64,000 bases of DNA from Actinomycetota bacterium (GCA_030447305.1 JAUJPC010000003.1:332738-396737), one strand, 5' to 3'; counted from the stretch's first letter, positions 54,233-63,840 are shown. Program-made: numbers and translations. The notes: generated from the sequence alone by a model not told the origin.

Positions 54233-55420
54233 CTAGAACCCGCGGCGGGGACGGCGGCGCATCATGTTGTTGCGGCCTTTGCCCGAGGTGTAGGCGAGCC
54301 TTGGAGCGTGAACCTTCAAGCCGGCCAGCTCGTACTGCTCCCTTAGCTTGAGGATCGATGCAATCCGGCTGACGTCACCCTGTTGCTCGGAGGTGACGAG
54401 GGTGATCCCGGTGCCGGTCCGGCCCGCCCGGGCGGTGCGGCCGACCCGGTGGATGTACGCCTTGTGGTCTTCCGGCGGGTCGTAGTTGATGACCTGGGTG
54501 ATGTCGTCCAGGTCGATTCCCCGTGCCGCCACGTCGGTGGCCACCAGGGTGTCGTAGCGGCCTTTGGTGAAGCCGGCAAGGGCACGCTCGCGGGCCGACT
54601 GCGTCATATCGCCGTGCATCGCCGTCGCCCTGATGCCGTTGGCGTTGAGCTTCGCGGACAGGCGGTCGGCGCCTCGCTTCGTCTTGACGAAGACGAGCCG
54701 GCGCTGGTTCGCCTCCTCCAAGAGCTTGAGAAGGGCCTGGGTCTTATCGGCGGTCGCGACGTTGACGAAGCGGTGCTCCGCTTCGTCGACCGTCTGTGCG
54801 GCGGACTCGACGTTGTGCCGCTTGGCGTCCCTCGTGTAGCTGGCGGCCAGGCGGCCCACGTCTCCGTCGAGTGTGGCTGAGAAGAACATCGTCTGGCGGT
54901 CCTTGGGGAGGCGGCGGACGATGGCTTGGATCTGCGGCTGGAATCCCATGTCGAGCATCCGGTCCGCCTCGTCCAATACCAGGATCTCAACGCCGCTGAG
55001 GCTGATGAGCCTCTGCTGGGCCAGGTCTTCCAGCCGGCCGGGGGTCGCCACGATGATGTGGGCTCGAGCCGCCTTCTTGGCCTGCGCCGGAAGGCTGACG
55101 CCGCCGTAAACCGCAGCTACCCGCAGGTTCTTGGCCCTGCCGATGATCTCGAACTCGATGGCCACCTGGGCTGCCAGCTCACGGGTGGGAACGAGCACAA
55201 GCGCAGCGACGCCGGTCTTGGCTTTGATCCGCTCGACGATCGGGATGGCAAAGGCCAGGGTCTTGCCGGAGCCGGTACGGCTGCTGGCCAGGATGTCGGC
55301 GCCGGCGAGGGCGTCTTTCATGACCAGTGACTGGATGTGGAACGGGATGTCGATGTTGCGGCTGGTCAGTGCGGCCGTGACGGCGTCGGATACGCCGAGA
55401 TCAGCAAATGTAGATGTCAA
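54233..55420 (-). CDS. DEAD-box RNA helicase
   Basis: 395 residues. Motifs: FHIQSLVMKDALAG (Q motif), ASSRTGSGKTLAF (I), PTRELAAQ (Ia), VLDEADRMLDMGF (II), FFSATL (III), ATDVAARGIDLDDI (V) and HRVGRTARAGRTG (VI), with a short basic tail RRRPRRGF. A RhlE/CshA-type RNA unwinder. Upstream 55421-55643 is non-coding. Confidence 0.92.
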   Translation of the reverse strand: MTSTFADLGVSDAVTAALTSRNIDIPFHIQSLVMKDALAGADILASSRTGSGKTLAFAIPIVERIKAKTGVAALVLVPTRELAAQVAIEFEIIGRAKNLRVAAVYGGVSLPAQAKKAARAHIIVATPGRLEDLAQQRLISLSGVEILVLDEADRMLDMGFQPQIQAIVRRLPKDRQTMFFSATLDGDVGRLAASYTRDAKRHNVESAAQTVDEAEHRFVNVATADKTQALLKLLEEANQRRLVFVKTKRGADRLSAKLNANGIRATAMHGDMTQSARERALAGFTKGRYDTLVATDVAARGIDLDDITQVINYDPPEDHKAYIHRVGRTARAGRTGTGITLVTSEQQGDVSRIASILKLREQYELAGLKVHAPRLAYTSGKGRNNMMRRRPRRGF

Positions 55421-55643
55421 CTATTGAACTCCTTGTGGTTCGGAAACGCCGGCCGTATTGCCGACCAAAAGCTTCGATCGCTCGAAACTTCCCGAACAAA
55501 CTCAGGAGACAAGCGACATTACCTCGGGTGGGAAGCGGATTCTTCCCTGCTACGAGAGTAGCACGGGGGCCGGCTGACAGCGGGAATTTGGCCTTTGGCA
55601 CGCTGCCGGACAGAATACGGACGGGGTATCGGTGGAGGAATCG

Positions 55644-56114
55644 ATGGACGAGGCGTCCCGTGAGAGGTTGAAAGCCTATGGCTATCTTCTGGTATTCGTG
55701 GCAGCAGTTGTACTCTACGGATATTTGTCGGCCTCCATCCTCCGGGAGGCCGCCACCTCTCCCTTGCCGGCTACACCTCTGTTGACCGGAGCCGTGGTCA
55801 TCTCCCTTGCGACCGTTGTTCCACTGGTCGTGACGTTCCGGCCTTCGGCGGCGGAGAACATGCTGGCCACGATGAGGGAGAAGGCACGCCGGACCGGCAA
55901 GACCGTGACCTTCCAGAGCGTCAGCCGTACGGTCAGCCTCTACGTGGCAGCACTGGCAAGCACCCCGCTCCTTTATGGCGTGATACTGCAGTTCCTGGTG
56001 GGCGAGTTCCGGCTGATGCTGCTGATGCTGCCCGCCACCGCTATTCTGGCGGCGGTTGGATGGGCGGTTCTCGGAGGATTCTTCAAGGAGCTGGCCACCC
56101 GGTTCGCTCGGTAG
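55644..56114 (+). CDS. Membrane protein, four spans
   Basis: About 156 residues (ATG 55644; GTG 55632 also possible). Hydrophobic stretches: YLLVFVAAVVLYGYL, LLTGAVVISLATVVPLVVTF, VSLYVAALASTPLLYGVILQFLV and LLMLPATAILAAVGWAVLG. Not recognised. Confidence 0.65.
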   Translation: MDEASRERLKAYGYLLVFVAAVVLYGYLSASILREAATSPLPATPLLTGAVVISLATVVPLVVTFRPSAAENMLATMREKARRTGKTVTFQSVSRTVSLYVAALASTPLLYGVILQFLVGEFRLMLLMLPATAILAAVGWAVLGGFFKELATRFAR

Positions 56115-56167
56115 GCACGTCAAACCCTGGCTTATTTTTGGAATCGTGATCTCTTATACTGACCACC

Positions 56168-57358
56168 ATGTACGCCAAAGAGCACGGGGCTTCCAAGCCC
56201 CGAGCAGAGACCGGATCGGAGGATTCTGTGCGCATGCCGGCCGCCGACGAGATCCTCGAGGCCATAAACGGTTCCCTGACCGCCTTGGCAGCCACCGCCC
56301 CTGCGGTCGACGGCGAGGGCAAGTTCCCCGACGACAACCTGGACATCCTGGCGGGCACCGGTGCGTTCGGGCTGGTGGCTTCGCCCGACCACGGTGGTTC
56401 GGGAGGATCCCAGACGCAGCTGGCGAAAGCCTGCGAAGCCATCGGCGCGGCCTGTGCGTCGACCGGCATGGTGTTTTTGATGCATTCGGTCACGGTGGCC
56501 ACCCTGGAGGCCGCAGGCGGTCCGGCAGCAGAAGCTGCGGTGACGGATATCGTCAACACCGGGGCCCTTGCCACTCTGGCGTTTAGTGAGCGCGGCACCG
56601 GTGCCCACTTCTACGCGCCGGAGCTGAAGGCCACGAAGAACGACGACGGCTCCGTCAGCGTCAGCGGCCGAAAGAGCTTCGTAACCTCCGGCGGCCACGC
56701 CGACTACTACCTGATCCTCGTACAGGGCGACCAGGGCGCCGACACCTACCTCATGGGCAGCCGGGACCCTGGACTGAGCTGGGAGGGCCGCTGGTGGGGC
56801 CTGGGCATGGCGGGCAACTCGAGCATCACGATGAACCTCGACAACGTGAACTTACCCCTCGAAAAAAGGGTGGGGGTTCCCGGCAAAGCCTCAGACCTCA
56901 TATTCGGCGTGGTGGCCCCCTGGTTTCTGGTGGGGCTGTCCTCGGTGAGCATCGGCATCGCTCAGGCCGCAGCGACCGCCGCCGGCCAACACATCAAGAA
57001 CCGCAAGTACGACTCTGGTGGAAGCCTGGCTGATGTGCAGTACATCCAGCACCTCGTCGCAGACATGGACATGACCACCCGGAAGGCTCGTCTTCTGTTG
57101 CACAACGCAGCCGGCCTTGGCGACGCCGGCGACCCCGGCGCCCTCGTCCCGATCATGGAGGCCAAGGTAGCCTCCACCGAGGCGGCGCAGGAGGTTACCG
57201 GCATGGCGATGACCGCTACCGGCGGGCAGGGCTACACGCCGTCTCTGCCGGTGGAGCGGCATTTCCGAGACGCCCGCGCCGGCGCGGTCATGGCGCCGAC
57301 CAATGCGGTGCTTCGTAGCTGGATCGGCAAGGCCCTCACCGGCCTGCCCGTGCCGTGA
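56168..57358 (+). CDS. Acyl-CoA dehydrogenase-family protein
   Basis: 396 residues. The N-terminal helical domain includes DDNLDILAGTGAFGLVASPDHGG; the middle has ALATLAFSERGTGAHFYAPELKA and SFVTSGGHADYYLILVQ; the C-terminal helices carry DVQYIQHLVADMDMTTRKARLLLHNAA and the final MTATGGQGYTPSLPVERHFRDARAGAVMAPTNAVL. This is the ACAD fold. The C-terminal part is also compatible with flavin monooxygenase relatives (DszC/SfnB type). It overlaps the PhnD-like gene by 4 bases, suggesting one pathway. Confidence 0.82.
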   Translation: MYAKEHGASKPRAETGSEDSVRMPAADEILEAINGSLTALAATAPAVDGEGKFPDDNLDILAGTGAFGLVASPDHGGSGGSQTQLAKACEAIGAACASTGMVFLMHSVTVATLEAAGGPAAEAAVTDIVNTGALATLAFSERGTGAHFYAPELKATKNDDGSVSVSGRKSFVTSGGHADYYLILVQGDQGADTYLMGSRDPGLSWEGRWWGLGMAGNSSITMNLDNVNLPLEKRVGVPGKASDLIFGVVAPWFLVGLSSVSIGIAQAAATAAGQHIKNRKYDSGGSLADVQYIQHLVADMDMTTRKARLLLHNAAGLGDAGDPGALVPIMEAKVASTEAAQEVTGMAMTATGGQGYTPSLPVERHFRDARAGAVMAPTNAVLRSWIGKALTGLPVP

Positions 57359-58170
57359 GCGCTCCCATATTGGTGGTGGGCGCAGTTGCCTACCACGAGC
57401 GGGTGGTTCCCATCTGGGAGGTGTTCCGCGAGTACTTCACGGCGAAGGGCGTCCCGGTTGACTACGTGCTGTTCTCGAACTACGAACGTCAGGTTGAGGC
57501 CTTCGTCTCCGGACGGATCGATATCGGCTGGAACACCAATACGGCGTACGTCCGGGTTCGCCACGTTGCCGGGCAGCCGGTTCGAACCCTGGGGATGAGG
57601 GACGTCGACAGTGACTGGGCCACCCTTGTAGTCACCCGCAAAGGCGAGGGGTTTGAGAAGCCATCCGAGCTTGCCGGCAAACGTCTTGCCTTGGGCAGCC
57701 GGGACTCCGGCCACGCGGCCATCCTTCCGCTGTACTACCTGGCCGGGGAAGGTCTGGATGCGGCGACCGATTGCGATCTCGTCCGGTTCGACACGGACCT
57801 GGGCAAGCATGGAGACACCGGCGACTCTGAGCTGAGGGTGCTGCGGGCGGTCGCCGCCGGCGACGCCGATGCCGGCGCCGTGGGAGCCCCGCTCTGGGCC
57901 TCTCTCAAGGGTAAGGCGGACCCCATGGTGAATGGCTTGCAGGTGCAGTGGCGCAGCGAGGCCTACTACCACTGCAACTTCACTGTGCTGGACTCGCTGG
58001 ATTCTGAGGTGAGCGGGCGGTGGAAGCAGGCGCTGCTGGAAATGGACTACAACGATCCCGCCCTGCGCAACGCCATGGACCTTGAGGGCGTCCGCAAGTG
58101 GCTTCCGGGGAACGAACAGGGCTACGCCACGCTGATTGAAGCGATGGCGCAGCAGGGATACCTCGAGTAG
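57355..58170 (+). CDS. PhnD-like periplasmic-binding-fold protein without signal
   Basis: 271 residues of the PhnD/SsuA binding fold: LVVGAVAYHERVVPIWEVFREYFTAKGVPVDYVLFSNYERQVEAFVSGRIDIGWNTNTAYVRV, LAGKRLALGSRDSGHAAILPLYYL, LRAVAAGDADAGAVGAPLW. No signal peptide or lipobox precedes the domain, and no permease or ATPase gene is near. It may be a cytosolic ligand sensor or enzyme partner for the neighbouring ACAD-type and TusA-ferritin proteins. Confidence 0.82.
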   Translation: MSAPILVVGAVAYHERVVPIWEVFREYFTAKGVPVDYVLFSNYERQVEAFVSGRIDIGWNTNTAYVRVRHVAGQPVRTLGMRDVDSDWATLVVTRKGEGFEKPSELAGKRLALGSRDSGHAAILPLYYLAGEGLDAATDCDLVRFDTDLGKHGDTGDSELRVLRAVAAGDADAGAVGAPLWASLKGKADPMVNGLQVQWRSEAYYHCNFTVLDSLDSEVSGRWKQALLEMDYNDPALRNAMDLEGVRKWLPGNEQGYATLIEAMAQQGYLE

Positions 58171-58183
58171 TCGGAGACCTACG

Positions 58184-59473
58184 ATGAGCGCATCTGGGAG
58201 CCCCCCGACAAAGCCGGCAACCAGGGTGGTGGACGCCGGGAATATCGAGTTCGGCGACGGGCTCGAGATCTTGTTGTCCACCGTGTTCCAGGCGGCGGAG
58301 CCGGGCCAGACCATCGACGTCACCACGGCCAGTCGGGCCACCGCGCTGGAGCTGCCGGGCTGGGCCCGCTCCACGGGTCACCATGCCGAGCGGGACTGGA
58401 AGGAGCACAACGGCAACGGCCAGCGGTTTGTCGTTCGCTTGCGCCGGGGCGACGTCGTGCCGGTGCTGGGGCCGGACCTTCCTCCCCCAAGCGACCCAAT
58501 GCCTCTGCGTCTCGGCAGCCAGTTCCACACAACGGACCTGATCTCGGCAGCACCGGGCGGGATACCATCGTCGGCACAGCCCAACCACGGTCTGGTGCCT
58601 TTGGGTGCCATCCCGGAGACCGGCGGCCCGGACTATGCCTGGCGCCTCAACACGCACGACGACCTGTGGGCTGAGGAGCTTACCGACCTCACCGAGCGGG
58701 CCAGCTCCTCGCAGTGGGATGCCACCACCGACATTCCGTGGAACGAGGCCATCGGCCTGCCGGAAGAGGTCGAGAGGGCGGTTGCCCAGGTCATGACCTT
58801 CATCGCTTCCAATGAGTATGTGGCGCTGTATGTGCCGGCTAAGTTTCTTCCTCAGGTAAACCCCGCATTCGTCGACGTACTGATGTGGCTGGCGAGCCAC
58901 ATAAACGACGAGGCTCGCCACGTGGAGGTGTTCACCAAGCGGGCTCTGGTCGGCGGCCAGCGCGGGTATGCCCTTGCCGCCACCCAGCTGTCGCTGCACT
59001 CGCTGCTGCAGGAGGACGACTTCAGCTCCGCGTCGCTGCTTCTCAACGTCCTGGGGGAGGGCACGTTCATCGACCTGCTCGGGTTTGTCGCCCGTAACGC
59101 TCCCGACGCGGCAACCGCTGCGTGCGCTCGCCTGGCGCATCGTGATGAGCAGCGCCACGTGCATTTTGGAATCTCGCACGTGCGGCGCAGCCAGAAACTG
59201 GACCCCGACTCCACTCGCCAGCTCATCGCGGCAGTGGAGGCGCGGGCGGCGAGGCTGGCCACCCTGACCGGCCTCAGTCCGGTGCTGCTGGAGTCCCTGA
59301 CGGTCCTGGCGTCCGGTTCGGTGAGCGCTGCCGCCCTGCGGCAGGGGGCCGGCGCGGTCAAGGAGCTGACGAAGCTGATGGAGACCAACCGCATCCGGCG
59401 CCTGAGGGCAGCCGGTTTCGACAAGGAGACCTCGCACTATCTGTCGGAGCTGCACACGCCAAACCTGATGTAA
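58184..59473 (+). CDS. TusA-like + ferritin-like fusion protein
   Basis: 429 residues. Residues ~10-95 resemble a TusA/SirA sulfur-carrier domain (GDGLEILLSTVFQAAEPGQTIDVTTASRATALELPGWARSTGHH...QRFVVRLRRGD), but its usual catalytic Cys is absent. From ~190 a ferritin-like diiron domain follows: VMTFIASNEYVALYVPAKFL, WLASHINDEARHVEVFTKRAL, GEGTFIDLL and LAHRDEQRHVHFGISHVRR give E, ExxH, E and ExxH ligands. ATG 58184 is 13 bases after the PhnD-like gene. A diiron oxidase or oxygenase working with the ACAD-type and binding proteins is plausible, perhaps in sulfur or organic-acid metabolism. Confidence 0.75.
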   Translation: MSASGSPPTKPATRVVDAGNIEFGDGLEILLSTVFQAAEPGQTIDVTTASRATALELPGWARSTGHHAERDWKEHNGNGQRFVVRLRRGDVVPVLGPDLPPPSDPMPLRLGSQFHTTDLISAAPGGIPSSAQPNHGLVPLGAIPETGGPDYAWRLNTHDDLWAEELTDLTERASSSQWDATTDIPWNEAIGLPEEVERAVAQVMTFIASNEYVALYVPAKFLPQVNPAFVDVLMWLASHINDEARHVEVFTKRALVGGQRGYALAATQLSLHSLLQEDDFSSASLLLNVLGEGTFIDLLGFVARNAPDAATAACARLAHRDEQRHVHFGISHVRRSQKLDPDSTRQLIAAVEARAARLATLTGLSPVLLESLTVLASGSVSAAALRQGAGAVKELTKLMETNRIRRLRAAGFDKETSHYLSELHTPNLM

Positions 59474-59515
59474 AGAGCGGGAACCGGTGTGGGTGTAGGT
59501 TTCGTCAGGCAGGTC

Positions 59516-60067
59516 ATGAAGAGTCTCGCCGTTTGCATCGCTTCGCTGGCCCTGGTTCTCGGCGTTGCCGGGGCCGCCCACGCTTCCTGCCTGCCTCAGC
59601 CTTCGCTGTCGGAGAGCATCGCCGCCTCCAGCGTTGCGTTCACCGGCACGGTGACGGCGGTCGGGGGCGGCGATCGAATCGCCACCGTCATCGTCGACGA
59701 GGTGTGGAAGGGTGGTCCGCTGCCTCCCGAGGTCCAGGTTCATGGTGGTCCGTCCGATCCCCGGACGGCCACATCGGTGGACCGCACCTATGAGCAGGGA
59801 GACAAGTACCTGTTTGTTCCGGTCAACGATGAGAGCCCCTTCCAGGACAACATCTGCTCGGCGACGCGGGAGTACTCGCCCCGGCTCGAAAACTCCAGGC
59901 CGTTGGACTCGCCGGCCTCGGGGGGAGTGACGACGGCACCGAAGACGCAGGATTCGCGGCATCCCGGGCCCAGCCAGACGGCGAAAGCGCTGATCTTCGC
60001 ACTGGCATTGGGTGTTTCGCTGGCGGCCGGATACGCGCTCAAGGGCAGGGGGAACGGCGGCGGCTGA
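59516..60067 (+). CDS. Secreted protein with C-terminal anchor
   Basis: About 183 residues from ATG 59516 (GTG 59489 is another option). A signal peptide (SLAVCIASLALVLGVAGAAHA) leads to a small Cys-containing beta domain (SVAFTGTVTAVGGGDRIATVIVDEVWKGGPLPPEVQVHGG), a Ser/Pro linker and a C-terminal membrane helix (ALIFALALGVSLAAGYAL) with a basic tail. The beta domain resembles OB-like secreted domains seen in many actinobacteria. Function unknown. Confidence 0.72.
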   Translation: MKSLAVCIASLALVLGVAGAAHASCLPQPSLSESIAASSVAFTGTVTAVGGGDRIATVIVDEVWKGGPLPPEVQVHGGPSDPRTATSVDRTYEQGDKYLFVPVNDESPFQDNICSATREYSPRLENSRPLDSPASGGVTTAPKTQDSRHPGPSQTAKALIFALALGVSLAAGYALKGRGNGGG

Positions 60068-60093
60068 TTCGGCTTCGTGCGTGGACGGTGTTG

Positions 60094-61089
60094 ATGAGGA
60101 CATCCTGGCTACACTTAGATCGAACCTTTAAGCGGGCGGGAGAACTCATTACGGCCAATCCGGCGATCTCGGTTACGGGGCTACGCAAGTCGTACGGCGG
60201 CCTGAAAGCGGTCGATGGAATAGACCTGGAGGTAGCCGAAGGAGAGGTCTTTGCCCTCCTTGGACCCAACGGCGCCGGCAAGACCACCACCGTCGAGATC
60301 CTTGAGGGATATCGCGACCGGGACGCTGGCCGGGTCCAGGTGCTGGGCCATGATCCGCAGAAGGCGGATCCTGCCTACAAGGCCCGCATCGGAATAGTTC
60401 TGCAGTCGACCGGCATGGATCCCTACCTCACGGTCGCAGAGACCCTTGATCTGTTCGGGGGGTACTACCCGAACCCCCGGTCGCCCGAGGACATCATGGC
60501 GCTGGTCGGGTTGACCGAGAAGGCCGGCGTCCGGGTTACGAAGCTGTCGGGCGGGCAGCAGCGGCGGCTGGACGTCGGGGTGGGCCTGGCGGGGGACCCC
60601 GACCTGCTGTTCCTGGACGAGCCGACCACGGGGTTTGACCCCGGAGCCCGGCGCAACGCATGGGACATGATCAAAAACCTGGCTGCTACGGGAAAAACCA
60701 TCTTCCTAACGACCCACTTCATGGACGAGGCGCAGTACCTCGCCGACCGGGTGGCGATCATCAACCAGGGACGGATCATTGCCCAGGGTTCACCGGCTAC
60801 CCTGGCCGGCCGGAATAGCGGCGCCACAGTCATCCGATTCAAGCTGGGCGAGGGAGCCGCGCTTCCCGGGCCGGTGCGCGCCGCTGCCAAGGAGGTGGGT
60901 GACCTTCTGGAGTTCTCCATGGCCAACCCCGTCTACTTCCTCCATGAGCTGACCGGCTGGGCGATGGCTCACAGCGTCACCCTCGAAGGCCTGGAGGTGA
61001 TTCGGCCCAGTCTGGAGGATGTCTACCTTGAGCTGACTCAGGACCCGGCTAAAGGCAATGTCGAGGGGAGCATAGAGGAGGCATCATGA
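60094..61089 (+). CDS. ABC transporter ATP-binding protein (DrrA-like)
   Basis: About 331 residues (ATG 60094; GTG 60088 is 2 codons earlier). LLGPNGAGKTTTVEILEGY, signature KLSGGQQRRLDVGVGLAG, Walker B LLFLDEPTTGFDPGARR and TTHFMDEA. A DrrA-like C-terminal extension follows. It overlaps the permease gene by 4 bases. Confidence 0.92.
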   Translation: MRTSWLHLDRTFKRAGELITANPAISVTGLRKSYGGLKAVDGIDLEVAEGEVFALLGPNGAGKTTTVEILEGYRDRDAGRVQVLGHDPQKADPAYKARIGIVLQSTGMDPYLTVAETLDLFGGYYPNPRSPEDIMALVGLTEKAGVRVTKLSGGQQRRLDVGVGLAGDPDLLFLDEPTTGFDPGARRNAWDMIKNLAATGKTIFLTTHFMDEAQYLADRVAIINQGRIIAQGSPATLAGRNSGATVIRFKLGEGAALPGPVRAAAKEVGDLLEFSMANPVYFLHELTGWAMAHSVTLEGLEVIRPSLEDVYLELTQDPAKGNVEGSIEEAS

Positions 61090-61859
61090 GCGGCCTCGGT
61101 CTGGTTCTTCGCCAGCTCCGGTTCACCAACAGGGCATTCTGGCGCAATCCGGCGGCCGCCTTCTTCACGTTTGCTTTCCCGCTCCTGTTTCTGGTCATCT
61201 TCACAACGCTGTTCGGGTCGGCCGACATAAACATCAACGGCAACAACGTAAGCGTCGCCACCTTCTACATCGCCGGCATCGCCGCCTTCTCGGTGATCAC
61301 CGCCTGCTACACGAACATCGCCATGAGCCTGACCTTCGCCCGGGATCTTGGCGTCCTCAAGCGGGTCAAGGGCACGCCGCTCCCCGGCTGGGCCTATCTG
61401 GCTGCGCGAATGCTCCACGCGGTGGCCATCGCGATTCTCCTGGTGCTGATCTGCCTGATCTTTGGGATGCTGCTCTACGACGCCAGGCTCCCCGCCGGCT
61501 CGATTCCCGCCTTTGTGGTGACGCTGGCTGTGGGCGCTGCCTGCTTCACGGCGCTCGGCATGGCGATCACGACTGTCGTTCCCAACGCTGACGCCGCCCC
61601 GGCCATTGTGAACGCCAGCATCCTACCGCTGCTTTTCGTGTCGGACGTTTTCATCCCCCTGCAGGATCCTCCGGCGTGGCTGGACATGCTGGGGAATTTT
61701 TTTCCCGTCCGTCACTTCAGCGAGGCAATGCAAAACGTGTTCTTTCCCGCGCCCGGCTCTTCGGCTTTCCGCCCCGCCGATCTGGCGGTGATGGCGGCAT
61801 GGGGAGCTGCGGGCCTGCTTGCTGCGGTACGGCGGTTCTCCTGGGAACCGCGCCGCTAA
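61086..61859 (+). CDS. ABC-2 permease (DrrB-like)
   Basis: 257 residues, about six membrane segments. RQLRFTNRAFWRNPAAAFFTFAFPLLFLVIFTTLFG and DVFIPLQDPPAWLDMLGNFFPVRHFSEAMQNVFF are typical of DrrB-like drug/lipid exporter permeases. Confidence 0.9.
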   Translation: MSGLGLVLRQLRFTNRAFWRNPAAAFFTFAFPLLFLVIFTTLFGSADININGNNVSVATFYIAGIAAFSVITACYTNIAMSLTFARDLGVLKRVKGTPLPGWAYLAARMLHAVAIAILLVLICLIFGMLLYDARLPAGSIPAFVVTLAVGAACFTALGMAITTVVPNADAAPAIVNASILPLLFVSDVFIPLQDPPAWLDMLGNFFPVRHFSEAMQNVFFPAPGSSAFRPADLAVMAAWGAAGLLAAVRRFSWEPRR

Positions 61860-61900
61860 GCGGGGACCAAACTAAAGCACAGGTCCGGTCTACGGGAGGC

Positions 61901-62551
61901 TCAGGAAAGAACGTTTACCGGGGTGCCGATCTGGGCGAAGTTCCACATCGTCACGGCGTCCTCGTAGCGCTGGCGCACGCAGCCGAGGCTTTGATAGGAG
62001 CCCAGCTCATCGACGCTTTGAATCTGTGCGCCTCTGCGGTTCACGGGGATGGCGTGAAATCCGATGGGTAGGCCGGGGGTGCGGGCGAACCGGACCATGT
62101 ACTCCATGGTGACTCCGGGCACCTTGGCGCGAGCGTGGCGGGAGCGGGAGAAAACCGCATAGTTACCGGGATTGGGCTCTCCGGCACGGCCGGAGACCAG
62201 CCAGGTGCCGTGCAGGGACTCATCCTCGTTGACCAGCCATACGCGCTGGGCGCCAACTGCGTAGACCACCCGCCTGCCGGATCCGGAGCCGGGGGGAACC
62301 GCCTGCGGCCTGAGGTCCCCGGCGGGTGCCGCCGCCACGGGTGCCGGGGGCGCGGGAGGCGTCTGGGCATCGACCGGGGGAGGAGGTGACGAAGGTGGAG
62401 GAGGTTGGGGGGGCCCGTGGAGTCCGAGCAGGCCGGCCCAGTCGAGCTCTCCGATGGACGCTGCAGCACTGCCGGTCATGGAAAAGGAGAACACCGCGGA
62501 CAGGAGCAGGGCGGTGGCGAACCTAGTAAAGGCAGGTCGTTTGTTGTTCAT
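61901..62551 (-). CDS. L,D-transpeptidase (YkuD domain)
   Basis: 216 residues: signal peptide (FATALLLSAVFSFSMTGSAAAS), a Pro-rich spacer (PPQPPPPSSPPPPVD), and a catalytic domain with VVYAVGAQRVWLVNEDESLHGTWLVSG, HARAKVPGVTMEYM, GFHAIPV (His) and YQSLGCVRQRYEDA (SxGC nucleophile Cys). It cross-links peptidoglycan 3-3 or attaches proteins. ATG 62551 has AAAGGAG before it; the longer frame upstream is spurious. Confidence 0.9.
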   Translation of the reverse strand: MNNKRPAFTRFATALLLSAVFSFSMTGSAAASIGELDWAGLLGLHGPPQPPPPSSPPPPVDAQTPPAPPAPVAAAPAGDLRPQAVPPGSGSGRRVVYAVGAQRVWLVNEDESLHGTWLVSGRAGEPNPGNYAVFSRSRHARAKVPGVTMEYMVRFARTPGLPIGFHAIPVNRRGAQIQSVDELGSYQSLGCVRQRYEDAVTMWNFAQIGTPVNVLS

Positions 62552-62625
62552 TGTGACTCCTTTCCCCGGTTGATCCGTTTGTAAAGGTGAATGTAACACT
62601 GGCCTTGTAAAGCTCTGGATCTCCG

Positions 62626-63840
62626 TCAACCGTCCCTGATTCGAATGACCCGGCAGCGGCTGCCCGGTTCGAGGTTGGTAGCCTGAGGAATCTCTGCCAG
62701 TCCGTCGGCCTGCGCGAGGGCGGCAAGCTGGTTCGAGCGCCGGCGACCGGAGGGGTAGGCAAGCGCTTCGGATCCCCGGCAAGCGAGCCGGACCGGTACG
62801 TATCTAACGCAGTCGGCGGAGGCCCCGAGATTGCCCTGGAGGGTTGCCGGAACGTACTGAGTCTGGGGGTCCCTTCCGGCCATTATGCACAGCGCGGGGC
62901 GCACAAAGAGCTCAAACGCAACGAGCGCCGCCATCGGATTGCCGGGAAGACCGAAGAACGGCTTGCCGAGCCAGGTGCCGAAAGCCTGGGGCCTTCCCGG
63001 CTGGACCGCCACCTGAAGAAAGCTCACCGCGTCGCTCGAAGCGAAGGCCCGCTTGACCGGGTCGTCGCGCCCCACCGAAACGCCGCCGGAACAGACGAAG
63101 ACGTCGGCTGAGGGAGCGGCCGTAGTGAGCGCTTCCAGCACAGCGGCCGGGTCGTCCGGCACGCGGCCGGCGCGGAGAGGCTCCCCGCCCGCCCGCCGCA
63201 CCAGGCCCTGCAGTAGAAAGGAGTTGGATTCGCAGATCTGGCCGGAGGCCGGTTCGGTGCCCGGATCCACGAGCTCGTCGCCGGTCGACACAATGGCAAC
63301 CCGTGGGCGAGGCGTCGCTTCGACATTCGAGTATCCGGCAGCCGCCAGGGCCCCGAGGTCCGCCGCCTCCAGGCGGCGGCCTGCCGGCACCAGCACCTCA
63401 CCTTGCCGAAGGTCCTCGCCCGCCGGTCGGACGTTGTGGCCGGGTGGTGAAGGCCCGGTCACCACCAGTCCGCCTTCCGCCAGCCCGCACAGCTCAACCG
63501 GTATCACCGTGTCGGCCCCGGCGGGCAGCATCCCTCCGGTGGGCACGGCCACGGCCTTCCCTCTTGCGACCTCGAACAGCGCAGGGCGTCCCATGCGGAC
63601 CTCCCCGGCAAGCTCGAGCACCACGGGCGCTTCCGCCGAGGCGAGGCCGGTATCTGCCGACTGAACGGCGAACCCGTCCATTGCGGACGACGGAAAAGGC
63701 GGGAGGTCCCGGGTGGCCGAGAGTTCGGCGGCAAGGATGTAGCCGTACGCCGCATCCAGAGGTATCCGCTGCGGCTTTAGCGCCACGATGCCTCGGAGCA
63801 CCCGCTTCCGGTACTCATCTGCGGTGACCAGCGGTCTCAT
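62626..63840 (-). CDS. moeA: Molybdopterin molybdenumtransferase MoeA
   Basis: 404 residues. LPPFPSSAMDGFAVQ, VPTGGMLPAGADTVIPVE, VAIVSTGDEL, FVCSGGVSVGRDDPVK and FFGLPGNPMAALVAFELFVRPAL are MoeA landmarks. It inserts Mo into adenylylated molybdopterin. ATG 63840 overlaps the stop of the upstream (mobA-like) gene (GGATGAGA). Confidence 0.95.
   Translation of the reverse strand: MRPLVTADEYRKRVLRGIVALKPQRIPLDAAYGYILAAELSATRDLPPFPSSAMDGFAVQSADTGLASAEAPVVLELAGEVRMGRPALFEVARGKAVAVPTGGMLPAGADTVIPVELCGLAEGGLVVTGPSPPGHNVRPAGEDLRQGEVLVPAGRRLEAADLGALAAAGYSNVEATPRPRVAIVSTGDELVDPGTEPASGQICESNSFLLQGLVRRAGGEPLRAGRVPDDPAAVLEALTTAAPSADVFVCSGGVSVGRDDPVKRAFASSDAVSFLQVAVQPGRPQAFGTWLGKPFFGLPGNPMAALVAFELFVRPALCIMAGRDPQTQYVPATLQGNLGASADCVRYVPVRLACRGSEALAYPSGRRRSNQLAALAQADGLAEIPQATNLEPGSRCRVIRIRDG

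Noticed and set aside
57980-60103. 707-codon minus-strand frame opposite the TusA-ferritin gene
   Set aside because: Arg/Gly/Gln/His-rich antisense shadow of clear plus-strand genes.
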